DNA of 64,000 nucleotides from Saprospira grandis str. Lewin. GTDB taxonomy: Bacteria; Bacteroidota; Bacteroidia; Chitinophagales; Saprospiraceae. A program made the translations under genes and the position numbers. The stretch's first letter is position 1. Every line of letters begins with the position of its first letter. Where the stretch lies: the NCBI RefSeq assembly GCF_000250635.1, contig NC_016940.1, forward strand, positions 2,976,501-3,040,500, given 5' to 3'. Below are positions 14,417 to 23,118 of the stretch, in pieces. The notes beneath the pieces were generated by a model. That model had not been told where the DNA came from. It saw only the letters and a program-made list of their open reading frames with translations, and searched no databases.

Positions 14417-16285
14417 TTAAGACTCAAAACGGCTATCGAGTTCTTCAAAATTGTAGCGAATAAAACAGCGACGTCCTCTAGGCGATCGCTCTGGATTTTG
14501 GCAGGCAAAGAGTCGATCAATAAGGGCCTGCATTTCCATGGGGCTGAGCCGTTTAGGTTGTTGTTTGGCCATGCGCATGGCCATGGCTCTGGCCATATTT
14601 TGCTCAAAGGAGAGCGAGAGCGATTGGCCCAACTGGTATTGCTCCAAGATTTCTTCTAGCCAGCCATCTTCTTCGCCCAATTGTTCTAAATAGGCGGGTA
14701 CCGAAGAGATGACAAAGGTGGTTTCGCCCATAGGAACCAGCTCAAAGCCCATCTTCTTGAGTTCGGGCAGCAGCTCTTGTAAAAGCTTGGCATCTCGCAA
14801 ATTTAGGCTCACACTAATAGGGAAGAGGCTGTGTTGTTGGACCAGCCGCTTATGTTCTAGCCGCTGCAAATAATCATCATAAAGGATGCGCTCTAGGGCG
14901 GTCTGCTGATGAATCAATAAATAACCCGCTCTTAATGGGCTAATCATATAGCCTTGGCCCAAATAAAAAAGCTCTTGCTTGGGACCTTGGCCCATTTGCA
15001 GGGTCTCTTCCTCTTCCTGTTCAAAAAGTGGGGTTTGCTTAGACAGCTTGGAAGGGAGGGGCTGTTGCTCTTCTTCCTCCTCATTTTGTAAACCCGCATA
15101 GAGCTTCTCCCAATGCGCCAGATTGTTTTTTTCCTGCTCCGTTTTTTGAGGGGGACGATAGCCACCGCCACCGCCGCTAGTTGTAGACTTTGGGCTGCTC
15201 GTTTTATTGGAAAATAGCTGTTGTTTTTCCATCTGTTCCCGCTCCAATTGCTTACTAATGCTCGACTCCTGATCAAAATCAATGCTGGGCGTCACATGAT
15301 GCTGGGCCAAAGCATGGCGGGTACAAACTCTGAGGTAATTATAGATCAGACGCTCATCCTCAAACTTAATTTCTTGTTTGCTGGGGTGGACATTCACATC
15401 AATTTTGGCCGGGTCTAGCTCAAAGAAAACCACATAAAGCGGATACATCTTTTGCGGCAAGAGGTCCTCATAGGCCTGAAAAAGCGCATGCTGCAAATAA
15501 TTGCTTTTGATATAGCGCTGATTGACGTAGAAATATTGATCCCCACGCATCTTGCGAGCAAAATCGGGCTTGCCCACATAGCCCCAAATCTTAATAATAT
15601 CGGTCTCTTCCGAGATCGGAATCAGCGCTTGGGCGTATTTCTTCCCCAATACCTGAATAATCCGCTGTTTGAGGTTGCTGGCAGGCAGATGAAACTGCTT
15701 TTGACCATTGTGGTGCAGGGCAAAAAAGATATCGGGATGAGCAATGGCAATCTGCTGAAACTCATCGAGAATATGCTTAAACTCTACCTTATCAGACTTG
15801 AGAAAGTTGCGTCTAGCGGGAATATTATAAAAGAGGTTCTTGACCGAAATACTGGTCCCCGCCGCCGCCTGACAAGGCTCTTGCAAAATGAGTTCAGAGC
15901 CTTCTACTTGCAGACGAACGCCCAGTTCTTCGCCCCGCTTTTTGGTCCGCATTTCTACCTGGGCCACCGCAGCAATAGAGGCTAGGGCCTCGCCCCGAAA
16001 ACCCATCGTGTGCAGGTTAAATAGGTCTTCTGCCTTCTGAATTTTAGAGGTCGCATGCCGCTCAAAACTCATCCGAGCATCAGTTTCACTCATCCCAATG
16101 CCGTCATCAACCAACTGAATGAGGGTTTTTCCCGCATCATTAATGATTAGCCGAATGTTTTGCGCCCCAGCATCAATGGCATTTTCCATCAATTCTTTTA
16201 CCACAGAAGCGGGCCGTTGCACTACCTCTCCGGCGGCAATTTGGTTGGCAATATGATCGGGCAACAGGCGAATAAGGTCTGCCAT
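14417..16285 (-). CDS. mutL: DNA mismatch repair protein MutL
   Basis: 622 aa. The N-terminal GHKL ATPase is complete: Glu34/Asn35 in ELMENAIDAGA, DDGIGM, and the GFRGEALASIAAV lid. A transducer domain and a low-complexity linker with poly-Gly and Glu/Gln runs (about residues 340-430) follow. The C-terminal dimerisation domain is present, but its endonuclease motif is degenerate: where endonuclease-type MutL has DQHAxxER, this protein has HQQTALERILYD (about residues 460-471). The CPHGRP-like site reads SPRGRR. It probably matches mismatches through MutS but lacks, or has a weakened, metal-dependent nick activity. It lies 20 bp after the small membrane gene and is probably cotranscribed with it. 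Confidence 0.95.
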   Translation of the reverse strand: MADLIRLLPDHIANQIAAGEVVQRPASVVKELMENAIDAGAQNIRLIINDAGKTLIQLVDDGIGMSETDARMSFERHATSKIQKAEDLFNLHTMGFRGEALASIAAVAQVEMRTKKRGEELGVRLQVEGSELILQEPCQAAAGTSISVKNLFYNIPARRNFLKSDKVEFKHILDEFQQIAIAHPDIFFALHHNGQKQFHLPASNLKQRIIQVLGKKYAQALIPISEETDIIKIWGYVGKPDFARKMRGDQYFYVNQRYIKSNYLQHALFQAYEDLLPQKMYPLYVVFFELDPAKIDVNVHPSKQEIKFEDERLIYNYLRVCTRHALAQHHVTPSIDFDQESSISKQLEREQMEKQQLFSNKTSSPKSTTSGGGGGYRPPQKTEQEKNNLAHWEKLYAGLQNEEEEEQQPLPSKLSKQTPLFEQEEEETLQMGQGPKQELFYLGQGYMISPLRAGYLLIHQQTALERILYDDYLQRLEHKRLVQQHSLFPISVSLNLRDAKLLQELLPELKKMGFELVPMGETTFVISSVPAYLEQLGEEDGWLEEILEQYQLGQSLSLSFEQNMARAMAMRMAKQQPKRLSPMEMQALIDRLFACQNPERSPRGRRCFIRYNFEELDSRFES

Positions 16286-16305
16286 AAGGAATATAAATTA
16301 AGAAA

Positions 16306-16635
16306 CTAGGAATTGGGAAACCAAAAGTTAAGCAAGCCGGGCAACCAGCGCTCTAGGGCCGCATAGGCCGCAGCCGTCAAGATGCCCAAGATAATTAATA
16401 AGCGCAAAATACCACCAGACCAAAGCCCACGATGCTCCCGCTTGGCAATCTCTCTGGCCAAACGCAGCTCTTCACGAATGCGCATTTTGGTCACTTCTCG
16501 GTCAATATCTCCCGTTTTTCGGCCTTCCGCCGCACGTACGCGGTTCTCCAAAGCCTCTTTGTCCGCATCATAAAAACGCGGCTGATAACCAAATCCACGA
16601 GGCTGATGCCCCCCTAGTTTGAAGAATTTAAGCAT
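16306..16635 (-). CDS. Small membrane protein upstream of mutL
   Basis: 109 aa. The basic, aromatic N-terminus (RGFGYQPRFYDADKEALENRV) is followed by a charged helix (REELRLAREIAKREHR) and one membrane helix (LLIILGILTAAAYAALERW). Short proteins of this design next to mutL are common in Bacteroidota, sometimes mis-annotated as riboflavin synthase; the role is unknown. The gap to mutL is only 20 bp. Confidence 0.75.
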   Translation of the reverse strand: MLKFFKLGGHQPRGFGYQPRFYDADKEALENRVRAAEGRKTGDIDREVTKMRIREELRLAREIAKREHRGLWSGGILRLLIILGILTAAAYAALERWLPGLLNFWFPNS

Positions 16636-16741
16636 AATGATTTCTCTATTAATTGGAATGAAGATAACGAACTTATCTCAAACTAAAAAGCTTTGGCAAA
16701 TCTCCTAATATCTACAGCCATTTTAGCTTTTTGTTTTATTT

Positions 16742-16897
16742 TTTTGGGGCCTCCGCAGCTTTGCTGCGGCGCTACGTTTCAGGGCTCGCAGGTCTGCTCG
16801 GCCCTTCGCGGGCTTTGCCCGCTCGGTCTGGCCTTCGGCCACCCTTGCACATCGCTAGGCCAAATGCCCCTGCTTCGCTTTGGGCCTCAAATCCATA
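16742..16897 (+). repeat. GC-rich mosaic repeat, copy 3
   Basis: Begins GGGGCCTCCGCAGC. Standard core CTCGCAGGTCTGCTCGGCC near 16782-16800, then the GGTCTGGCCTTCGGCCACC module and GCACATCGCTAGGCC. It lies between two divergently transcribed genes. The rest of 16636-16990 shows nothing further. Confidence 0.85.
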
Positions 16898-16990
16898 AAT
16901 AATAAGATTATTTAGACAGAAAACTGGCAATTCTAAAAAGAAAAACTTACCCTACTGTTACATTAGTTATTTACGACAAAAACGACAGTT

Positions 16991-17569
16991 ATGAAGTTAC
17001 CTTCTTTTTATGCTCTTTTCTTTTTGCTTTTTGCCGCCCTTCCTCTTTTGGGCCAAAGCCTTCCTACAGAGGTCATCACCGCCGATAGTCGGCTCGCCAA
17101 AGCCTCCGATGCAATGATCGCACATTTGGTCAGTCGGGCTCAGGCCTATCATATTTGTGCCGAAAAGCCAGAAATTAGGGCCAAAATCAAGTCCTTTAAT
17201 CGCCGCTCCAAAAAAGCAATCAAGGCCTATAATAAAGCCAAAACCACTAGCGAAAAACTAGCCGCTACCAAAGAATTGCTGCTGCTCATTGAGCTACGGC
17301 TTGCCATTTTAGACTGCTTGCCCTATCATGATAATGCAGTGCTCTCTCCTGAAGCAGAACAAGCAGAGTTTTGTAAGCTGCTCGGGCGTAGCCATATACC
17401 AGAGCTGGACCGAGAATATATGCTGGCCCAACTTGAGCTAAATCTCTATATTCTAGAGCATTTGCCCGGCCGCAAGAAAAAGAAATGGCTGTTGAAGTAT
17501 GCACAGCAAAGTATTGACTTTATAGCGGCCATGCATGAAGTGAATAAGGGCCTAAAAAAACGAGACTAA
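16991..17569 (+). CDS. Exported hypothetical helical protein
   Basis: 192 aa. The signal peptide (MKLPSFYALFFLLFAALPLLGQ) has a likely cleavage after LLGQ. The mature part is all-helical and strongly basic in its middle (FNRRSKKAIKAYNKAKTTSEK), with a basic C-terminus. It has two cysteines per half (CAEK, DCLPYH, FCKLL). I do not recognise a family. The stop codon overlaps that of the convergent BNR lipoprotein gene by 4 bp (17566-17569). Confidence 0.7.
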   Translation: MKLPSFYALFFLLFAALPLLGQSLPTEVITADSRLAKASDAMIAHLVSRAQAYHICAEKPEIRAKIKSFNRRSKKAIKAYNKAKTTSEKLAATKELLLLIELRLAILDCLPYHDNAVLSPEAEQAEFCKLLGRSHIPELDREYMLAQLELNLYILEHLPGRKKKKWLLKYAQQSIDFIAAMHEVNKGLKKRD

Positions 17570-18513
17570 TCGCTAAAGCGCCAGATATGTCCCTGGGCCG
17601 TGCCCAAATACCAAAACTGCCCATCATGGGCCAAGGATAGAATTTCTTCGCCCTGTAAACCCTGAAGTTTTTGCCAGTTTTCTCCGCCATCATAGGAGAG
17701 GAGCAGGGCCCCATCTTTTCCCCCTACGGCCAGACGGTTTTGGTCTAGGGCCAAAATAGAGCGCCAGCGGTATTTGGGGTTCATGGTTTGGCCAGACAGC
17801 AGCTTTTGCCAGCTTTCTCCGCCATCTTCGGTTTTATAAACACTACCGTAATCGCCCGCTACAAAGGCGTTTAGGCTGTCTGGCCAACTGATGGCCCTAA
17901 AGTAGTTGCCTTGGGGCGGCATAGGGCTCCAGTTTTGGCCCCCATCAGTGGTCTTTAAGATCAGGCCATAGCCTACGGCTAGGGCTTGGCCATTGGGCCT
18001 GCCCGCCAAATCGCTAAAGCTGTGCAAAAAGCTGTCGGCTTGTAGTAGGTTGGGAAATTCTCCATTGGCCCTTAGGCGATGGATGCGCCCCTGGCCCAGA
18101 TTTTCGCCAGCAACGACTAGTCCCGCAGAGTCAGAAAAGAAATGGCCGGCAGAAAAAAACTCCCAGCCAGGCATATAAAGGCCCGACCAAATTCCGCCTT
18201 CTCGATAATAAACGGTATTGCCAATAGGGTAGGCATAGAGTCGGTCCTCTAGCCACTGTAAATCTCGGACGGCATGATTGAGCAGGAGCAAACTATCCCA
18301 ATTAGGGCTATCTAAGGCGGTGGCCCAAACTCCTCCACGGTCAAAAAGATCGCCCAAGCCAACATATAGGCTATCGCCATGAAGCAATAGGCTATTTACT
18401 GGCAATTGATCGGGGGCTTGCCATTGCGTCATGGGCCGTTCTAGGGGCGCTATCTTTTGGCAGGCCAAGCAACTCAAGCCGAGCAAAAAAAGTAGAAATT
18501 TATTGTAGGCCAT
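17566..18513 (-). CDS. Lipoprotein with BNR/YCF48-like beta-propeller
   Basis: 315 aa from ATG 18513 (MAYNKFLLF); a TTG three codons upstream is less likely. The signal peptide ends in a lipobox, GLSCLAC, so the mature protein is lipid-anchored. At least three Asp-box/YCF48-type repeats are visible: LKTTDGGQNWSPM, YKTEDGGESWQKL and LSYDGGENWQKL. These build beta-propellers found in sialidases and photosystem assembly factors. It overlaps the M28 peptidase gene by 14 bp, so it is translated from the same operon. It may be a surface adhesion or scaffold protein; the catalytic residues of sialidases are not evident. Confidence 0.75.
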   Translation of the reverse strand: MAYNKFLLFLLGLSCLACQKIAPLERPMTQWQAPDQLPVNSLLLHGDSLYVGLGDLFDRGGVWATALDSPNWDSLLLLNHAVRDLQWLEDRLYAYPIGNTVYYREGGIWSGLYMPGWEFFSAGHFFSDSAGLVVAGENLGQGRIHRLRANGEFPNLLQADSFLHSFSDLAGRPNGQALAVGYGLILKTTDGGQNWSPMPPQGNYFRAISWPDSLNAFVAGDYGSVYKTEDGGESWQKLLSGQTMNPKYRWRSILALDQNRLAVGGKDGALLLSYDGGENWQKLQGLQGEEILSLAHDGQFWYLGTAQGHIWRFSD

Positions 18514-19897
18514 ATTTATCAATCAGGTATACCCAGGCGGCAATACCTGCGGCGCCTAGTTCTAGTTCTCTGCGATGCACATTTTCAAAAACATCAGTTC
18601 TAGAGTGGTGGTAGTCAAAATAGCGTTGCGAGTCGGGACGGAAGCCAAAAAGGACCACGCCCAATTTTTTGAGGGGACTAATATCGGCCCCAGAACCTCC
18701 AGTTGTGAGTTCATAAAAGCCATAAGGGGCCACTAAACTTCTCCAGTTTTGGGCCTTGGCATAGGCGGGTTTTAGAACATGGGGCAGGGCATCCATGGCA
18801 AAGCCTCTAGGGGCATGTCCCCCTCCATCAGATTCAATAGCGGCAATATGTTTTTCGCCTTTGCGCTCGGCTTCGGCGGCATATTTACGGCCACCAGCTA
18901 GGCCGCTTTCTTCATTGGCAAAAAGCACGCAGCGAATCGTATGTTTGGGCCGAATACCTAGGGCTTTAAAGCTGTGTAGGACCTGCATGGCATGCACGCA
19001 GCCGGCACCATCATCATGGGCCCCTTCACCCAAATCCCAAGAATCGAGATGGCCACCAACAACAATAATCTCATCGGGATAGACCGAGCCCTTAATTTCG
19101 CCAATTACATTATAGGTTTTGCGCTTGCCCAAATCTTGGCAATTTAGCTCTAGCAAAACCTTGGCCTTGGGTTCTTGGGCCAAAAGGGCCGATAGTTTAT
19201 CGGCGCTTTGGATGCCTAGGGCCGCGGCTGGAATGGGCTTTTCTTGTTTGAAAATGGTCACACCAGAGTGGGGAACATCATCATTTTTGAGGGTAAGAGA
19301 ACGGACCAGGGCGCCTACTGCTCCTTTTTGGGCAGCTACTCTTGGTCCAGAGGTCCGCTGTGAGCCTGCGGCCCCATAAGCGTGAAAGGTATTGATCTTT
19401 TTGGGGTCCATAGGCCCATTAAAAAAGACAAACTTGCCTTTGACTTGGCTGCTGGGCAGTTTGCGCAGCTCGTCTAGGGATTTCACCTCGATTACTTCTG
19501 CCTTTAGGCCCAAGTTTGGGGTGGGGGCAGAGTAACCCAAAGCGACCACAGAGAGCTCCAAATCGCCTAGGGTATTAGATTGGACTACCTTACATTTTTC
19601 TATGCTTCCGCGGCTCCAGTGGCGGACCTCCACCTCTTGGGTCCAGACCTTATCGCAGCCAATGCTATCTAGAATTTGCTGGCTATATTCTACAGCGGCA
19701 GCCCCAGCGGCAGAGCCTGCTACTCTATGGCCTACTTCTTTGCAGAGATAGTGCAACCAAGGATAACATTGTCCTTCGGTCAAAACATGGTCAAAGAATT
19801 TAGCAACTTGTTCTACTTCCTCATCTCCGCTTTGGCCAAATGCCTTTGGACCAGATAAAAAAAGAGAGCAGACTAAAAGAGCAAAAAGGGAGCGCAT
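18500..19897 (-). CDS. Secreted M28-family zinc aminopeptidase
   Basis: 465 aa. Signal peptide MRSLFALLVCSLFLSGPKAFG. An inserted PA-like region (about residues 130-250) precedes the M28 catalytic domain. All metal and catalytic residues are visible: VVGGHLDSWD (His, Asp), EGAHDDGAGC (bridging Asp), LFANEESGLAGG (Glu-Glu), IESDGGGHAP (Asp) and FDYHHSRTD (His). Such enzymes trim amino acids from peptides outside the cytoplasm and suit a proteolytic, predatory life style. It is the middle gene of a leftward operon: methylase, 12-bp gap, this gene, 14-bp overlap, lipoprotein. Confidence 0.9.
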   Translation of the reverse strand: MRSLFALLVCSLFLSGPKAFGQSGDEEVEQVAKFFDHVLTEGQCYPWLHYLCKEVGHRVAGSAAGAAAVEYSQQILDSIGCDKVWTQEVEVRHWSRGSIEKCKVVQSNTLGDLELSVVALGYSAPTPNLGLKAEVIEVKSLDELRKLPSSQVKGKFVFFNGPMDPKKINTFHAYGAAGSQRTSGPRVAAQKGAVGALVRSLTLKNDDVPHSGVTIFKQEKPIPAAALGIQSADKLSALLAQEPKAKVLLELNCQDLGKRKTYNVIGEIKGSVYPDEIIVVGGHLDSWDLGEGAHDDGAGCVHAMQVLHSFKALGIRPKHTIRCVLFANEESGLAGGRKYAAEAERKGEKHIAAIESDGGGHAPRGFAMDALPHVLKPAYAKAQNWRSLVAPYGFYELTTGGSGADISPLKKLGVVLFGFRPDSQRYFDYHHSRTDVFENVHRRELELGAAGIAAWVYLIDKYGLQ

Positions 19898-19909
19898 AGC
19901 GTAGGTAAT

Positions 19910-20617
19910 TTAGGCAAGGAAAAGAAATACGGTAGGCCGTTTATGGAGTTCGGGCAGCTCTCCTTTTTTCCATTCGGCTACAGTTTGGCTTTTAATATAC
20001 TGGCTGGGCAGGCTAATATCTGCGGCCACACAAAGTCGGCAATGCTTGGGCAACTGGGCCAAAAGGTCCTCTAGCATGGCCATATTGCGGTAAGGCGTTT
20101 CGATAAAAATTTGGCTACGGCCTTCTTTTTTAGATTGGGCGTAAAGCTGTTTAATTTTTCTTTGGCGATCTCCTTTTTTGATGGGCAGATAGCCCTCGAA
20201 GCCAAAGCATTGGCCATTGAAGCCAGAAGCCATTAGGGCCAATAGGATAGAAGAGGGACCAACTAAGGGGACCACCTCAATGCCTTTGGCATGGGCCATT
20301 TCGATAACGGCGGCGCCGGGGTCGGCTACGCCGGGGCAGCCTGCTTCAGACATCAGGCCGATGCTTTTCCCCATCTTGAGGGCAGGCTCTAAGAAAGAGG
20401 GGAGTTCGGCTAGGTCGGTGCGTTTGTTGAGTTCAAAAAAGGTCATTTCTTGAAAGGGGACGGGGGTTTTCCAATCCTTGAGAAAGCGGCGGGCGGTTTT
20501 GCCTCGCTCCACAATAAAATGGTCCAAACTATGCACCACTTGAATCACTTGTTCTGGGACAGGTAAATAATCGGAGGGGCCCAAAGGGACGGGGATAAGG
20601 TATAATTTAGCCGGCAT
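19910..20617 (-). CDS. RsmI-like SAM-dependent methyltransferase (tetrapyrrole-methylase fold)
   Basis: 235 aa. Visible family signs: the first strand LYLIPVPLG, the SAM-site loop MSEAGCPGVADPGA (RsmI has SDAGTPxxSDPG), the strand VVPLVGPSSILLALMASG, and the late FIETPYRN motif. It is shorter than canonical RsmI (about 280 aa) and has CP instead of TP in the loop. It is probably the short Bacteroidota paralog of the 16S rRNA 2'-O-ribose methylase rather than RsmI itself. Target not predictable. It heads the operon with the M28 peptidase. Confidence 0.75.
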   Translation of the reverse strand: MPAKLYLIPVPLGPSDYLPVPEQVIQVVHSLDHFIVERGKTARRFLKDWKTPVPFQEMTFFELNKRTDLAELPSFLEPALKMGKSIGLMSEAGCPGVADPGAAVIEMAHAKGIEVVPLVGPSSILLALMASGFNGQCFGFEGYLPIKKGDRQRKIKQLYAQSKKEGRSQIFIETPYRNMAMLEDLLAQLPKHCRLCVAADISLPSQYIKSQTVAEWKKGELPELHKRPTVFLFLA

Positions 20618-20724
20618 AAAGGCAGAAGGTTGAGATAGTTTAATGCCTACAAGATACGGAAGTCCGCCAAATTCTTAAAACAGAGGACCAAAAGCGGCAG
20701 AACTCTTTTGCTGCAGGGGTTAGT

Positions 20725-20905
20725 TGGGGGGCTTTGGCGGCTGGGCGGACCCTGCGCTGGGCGCAGCCCAGCGCAGTGGCTGAGGGATGGACAGCAGTGG
20801 CCGCAGGCCAGACCCAGCCGCCTTTGGCGGCGCAGGGCCGAGCAGACCTGCGAGCTGCGAAACAGCCCGACCCGACCGAAGGGAGGGGCAGCCCCAAAAA
20901 AACAG
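20725..20905 (-). repeat. GC-rich mosaic repeat, copy 4
   Basis: Reverse orientation, starting on the minus strand about 90 bp after the HisC-like gene stop. Contains the standard core (GGCCGAGCAGACCTGCGAG), a CGCTGGGCGCAGCCCAGCG palindrome and GGCTGAGGGATGGAC. Nothing else is visible in 20618-20996. Confidence 0.85.
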
Positions 20906-20996
20906 CAGGATAAAAAAGAAGAAAACCTTAGTGTTGGCGCATAAAAAAAGGGAAGAACAGCCTGTGCTATCCTTCCCTAGAGGTATTGGAATATGG

Positions 20997-22166
20997 TTAC
21001 CCAATGATTTTTTTGAAAACGCCCATGCCTAGAATCAGGCTCGCATTTTTGAGGCCTTGGCCGAGTTGCTTCATGATTTTATGGCGCAGAGAGGTTTTGC
21101 TGGGCATCTCTTTGAGGGCCTTGATGAGGCGTTTATTTTGTTCCTCTTGGCCGACAGAAATGCGGATACAATGCTCTAAGTTTTTATCAATTTGGAAGGC
21201 GGGAAAGACCTCGATGCCTTCTGACTGCAGGTATTCATAAGTTTTTGGGCCCTCTTTGACCTTAAAGAGAATGCAATTGCTGTTGGAGAGGAACACCTCT
21301 TGGACTAGAGGCAATTGGTCGAGTTTTTCGATAAGGATTTTGCGTTGTTCTAGGGTTTGTTCGAGCACGCGATCCTTTTGGGCGGGCAGGCGCATGGCCT
21401 TTACGGCGGCAGCTTGGGCCATGGCATTGACACTAAAGGGCGTTTGCATTTTTTGCAAAATCTCGATCAGTTCGGCAGAGCCGAAAGCCAGTCCTAGGCG
21501 GAGGCCCGCCAGGCCCCAGAGGCTAGAAAAGGAGCGAATAATCACTAGATTTGGAAAATCTTTGAGGTAGGGGAGTAGGCTAAGATCTTGTTGATAATCC
21601 AGTTGTCTTTCATCTAGGATGACCAGGCCCTTAAAGCCCTCGATCGCATCTACAATATCGATCCCTCGGAGGCAGCGGCCAGAGATGGGGTTGGGATGGC
21701 TCAGGAATAGGATTTTGACCTCTTTGCGGAGTTCTGCCCGCAGTTTGAAGAGTGAAATTTGATGATCTTCATTGAGGGGGAGCAGCTCGAGATGGCTACC
21801 ATTGAGATCGGCTAGGTGGCGGACCTCGGGAGCGATAGGGCTAAAGCTGAGAATATGGTCCTTATCATTTTGGCAAAAGACGCGAAAAATCAGGTCGATT
21901 AGGGCGCTACCGCCATTGCCGGCGATAATTTGTTCTTTTTTGAGGCCATAAAACTCGGCGGCTTCGTCACGGAGCAGCTGGCATTCGGGATCGGGATATT
22001 GGCTATAGTCTTGCTCGCTGCCTAGGCTGCCCCAAGGGCTTTCGTTTTGCTCCATACGCAGGCAATTCCGAGGCAGGCTATGGTAGCGGGCTCGGCGGCG
22101 GCTATTTAGAATTTTCCGGCTGCGGCGGGGCAGCAATTCATAAATATCAAAATCGCTGGAAGGCAT
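20997..22166 (-). CDS. HisC-like (fold-type I) protein lacking the PLP lysine
   Basis: 389 aa, clearly built on the histidinol-phosphate aminotransferase pattern. It has EQNESPWG, YPDPECQLLRD, AGNGGSALIDLIF, HPNPISGR (Asn159), VILDERQLDY (Asp185) and RSFSSLWGLAGLRLG. In active HisC the last motif reads (S/T)FSKxxGLAGLR; here the Schiff-base Lys is Ser215 (codon AGC at 21524-21522). DEAY has become DERQ, and GNGSDE has become GNGGSA. A standard transaminase reaction is therefore not expected. It may bind PLP or a ligand without catalysis, or be a structural or regulatory paralog. The reading frame is intact and of full family length, so it is not an obvious pseudogene. It stands alone upstream of a mosaic repeat. 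Confidence 0.8.
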   Translation of the reverse strand: MPSSDFDIYELLPRRSRKILNSRRRARYHSLPRNCLRMEQNESPWGSLGSEQDYSQYPDPECQLLRDEAAEFYGLKKEQIIAGNGGSALIDLIFRVFCQNDKDHILSFSPIAPEVRHLADLNGSHLELLPLNEDHQISLFKLRAELRKEVKILFLSHPNPISGRCLRGIDIVDAIEGFKGLVILDERQLDYQQDLSLLPYLKDFPNLVIIRSFSSLWGLAGLRLGLAFGSAELIEILQKMQTPFSVNAMAQAAAVKAMRLPAQKDRVLEQTLEQRKILIEKLDQLPLVQEVFLSNSNCILFKVKEGPKTYEYLQSEGIEVFPAFQIDKNLEHCIRISVGQEEQNKRLIKALKEMPSKTSLRHKIMKQLGQGLKNASLILGMGVFKKIIG

Positions 22167-22239
22167 AGGGTAGGGCTAGATACATGAGTAAAAAAGTAGC
22201 GAATAAAGGTATTATTTTTTGCTCAAATTTCGTGCTAGT

Positions 22240-23118
22240 CTAGTCCTTGTTTTTAAAGCTGTCTGATAGTTTTGCACCCTTTTTCTTGAAGTACTCGAAG
22301 AAAGCGACATTTAGAAAAAGGAGTAAAAAGCCGTAAATAAAGTCATCCCAGGGGATACTGCCGCAGCGAAAGCCGAGTAGATTTTGCAGTTGTTGGCTAT
22401 TATTATAGAGGACCACAGGTTCTTGATTGAAGCCTCCGGTCAGGATGCCATTGACCAATAAAAAGGGAAAAATGCTAATGAGATAGGCCAGATAAAATCG
22501 GCTGCGATAGTGATTGGGGACAAACAGCAGTTGCCAGAGCAAAAAGCTGCCGGCCAGCAGAAAGGTCCAGGCGGTATAGCTCATCCAGAGGCCCAAAAAG
22601 CCAATCGCATAAAAGCCAAAAACCAAAAGCCAGCTTAGGGGCCGTTCTATGGGGGCCAAAACATCTTTAGGGATATAGGCCAAGAGGCATTCATGAATAA
22701 AGACACAGGCATAGGGAACGGTAATAAAAAACAGCCATTCGCCTAGGGGGAGGCCCAGAAAAGAGTAGGTAAAATAGCGGGGATTGAAATCCCAGACGCC
22801 CATTTGGGTGAAGAAAACATCCCAGGCCAAAAAGAAGCCGCCTACCATGAGCAGGCCGGGGAGGAGAAAGCGCCATTTTTTATAGAAGTGGACCTTTTTA
22901 TCAAAGGAGAGCAAAAAAGGGAAAAAAATCGTCCCGATGTTAATCCACAAATACCAATAGGCATGCTCGCCAAAACTGAGTTTTGGTCCCATAGCGGGCA
23001 CTTGCATAGACTGCTCGGCCTGCCAGTCTAGGGGCTGCCATAATAAGTAAAGGACCCAAAGCAAGGGCAGCCCTCCAAGAAGAAGAGCCGCCCCCCATTT
23101 TTTTGTTTGCTGCTGCAT
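22240..23118 (-). CDS. crtY: Lycopene cyclase, CrtYcd fusion type
   Basis: 292 aa with about eight membrane helices. Two homologous halves carry the CrtYc/CrtYd-type signatures: FTQMGVWDFNPRYF followed by LPLGEWLFFITVPYACVF, and in the second half GGFNQEPVVLYN then RCGSIPWDDFIYGF. It converts the linear psi-ends of lycopene to beta rings in the membrane. The start codon follows the crtB stop directly (TAA-ATG), so the two are translated together. The symbol is a functional name; the protein is unrelated to flavin-type CrtY. Confidence 0.85.
   Translation of the reverse strand: MQQQTKKWGAALLLGGLPLLWVLYLLWQPLDWQAEQSMQVPAMGPKLSFGEHAYWYLWINIGTIFFPFLLSFDKKVHFYKKWRFLLPGLLMVGGFFLAWDVFFTQMGVWDFNPRYFTYSFLGLPLGEWLFFITVPYACVFIHECLLAYIPKDVLAPIERPLSWLLVFGFYAIGFLGLWMSYTAWTFLLAGSFLLWQLLFVPNHYRSRFYLAYLISIFPFLLVNGILTGGFNQEPVVLYNNSQQLQNLLGFRCGSIPWDDFIYGFLLLFLNVAFFEYFKKKGAKLSDSFKNKD

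Noticed and set aside
20997-22166. Annotation as functional histidinol-phosphate aminotransferase
   Set aside because: The PLP lysine is Ser215 and two more motifs are altered; only the fold assignment is supported.
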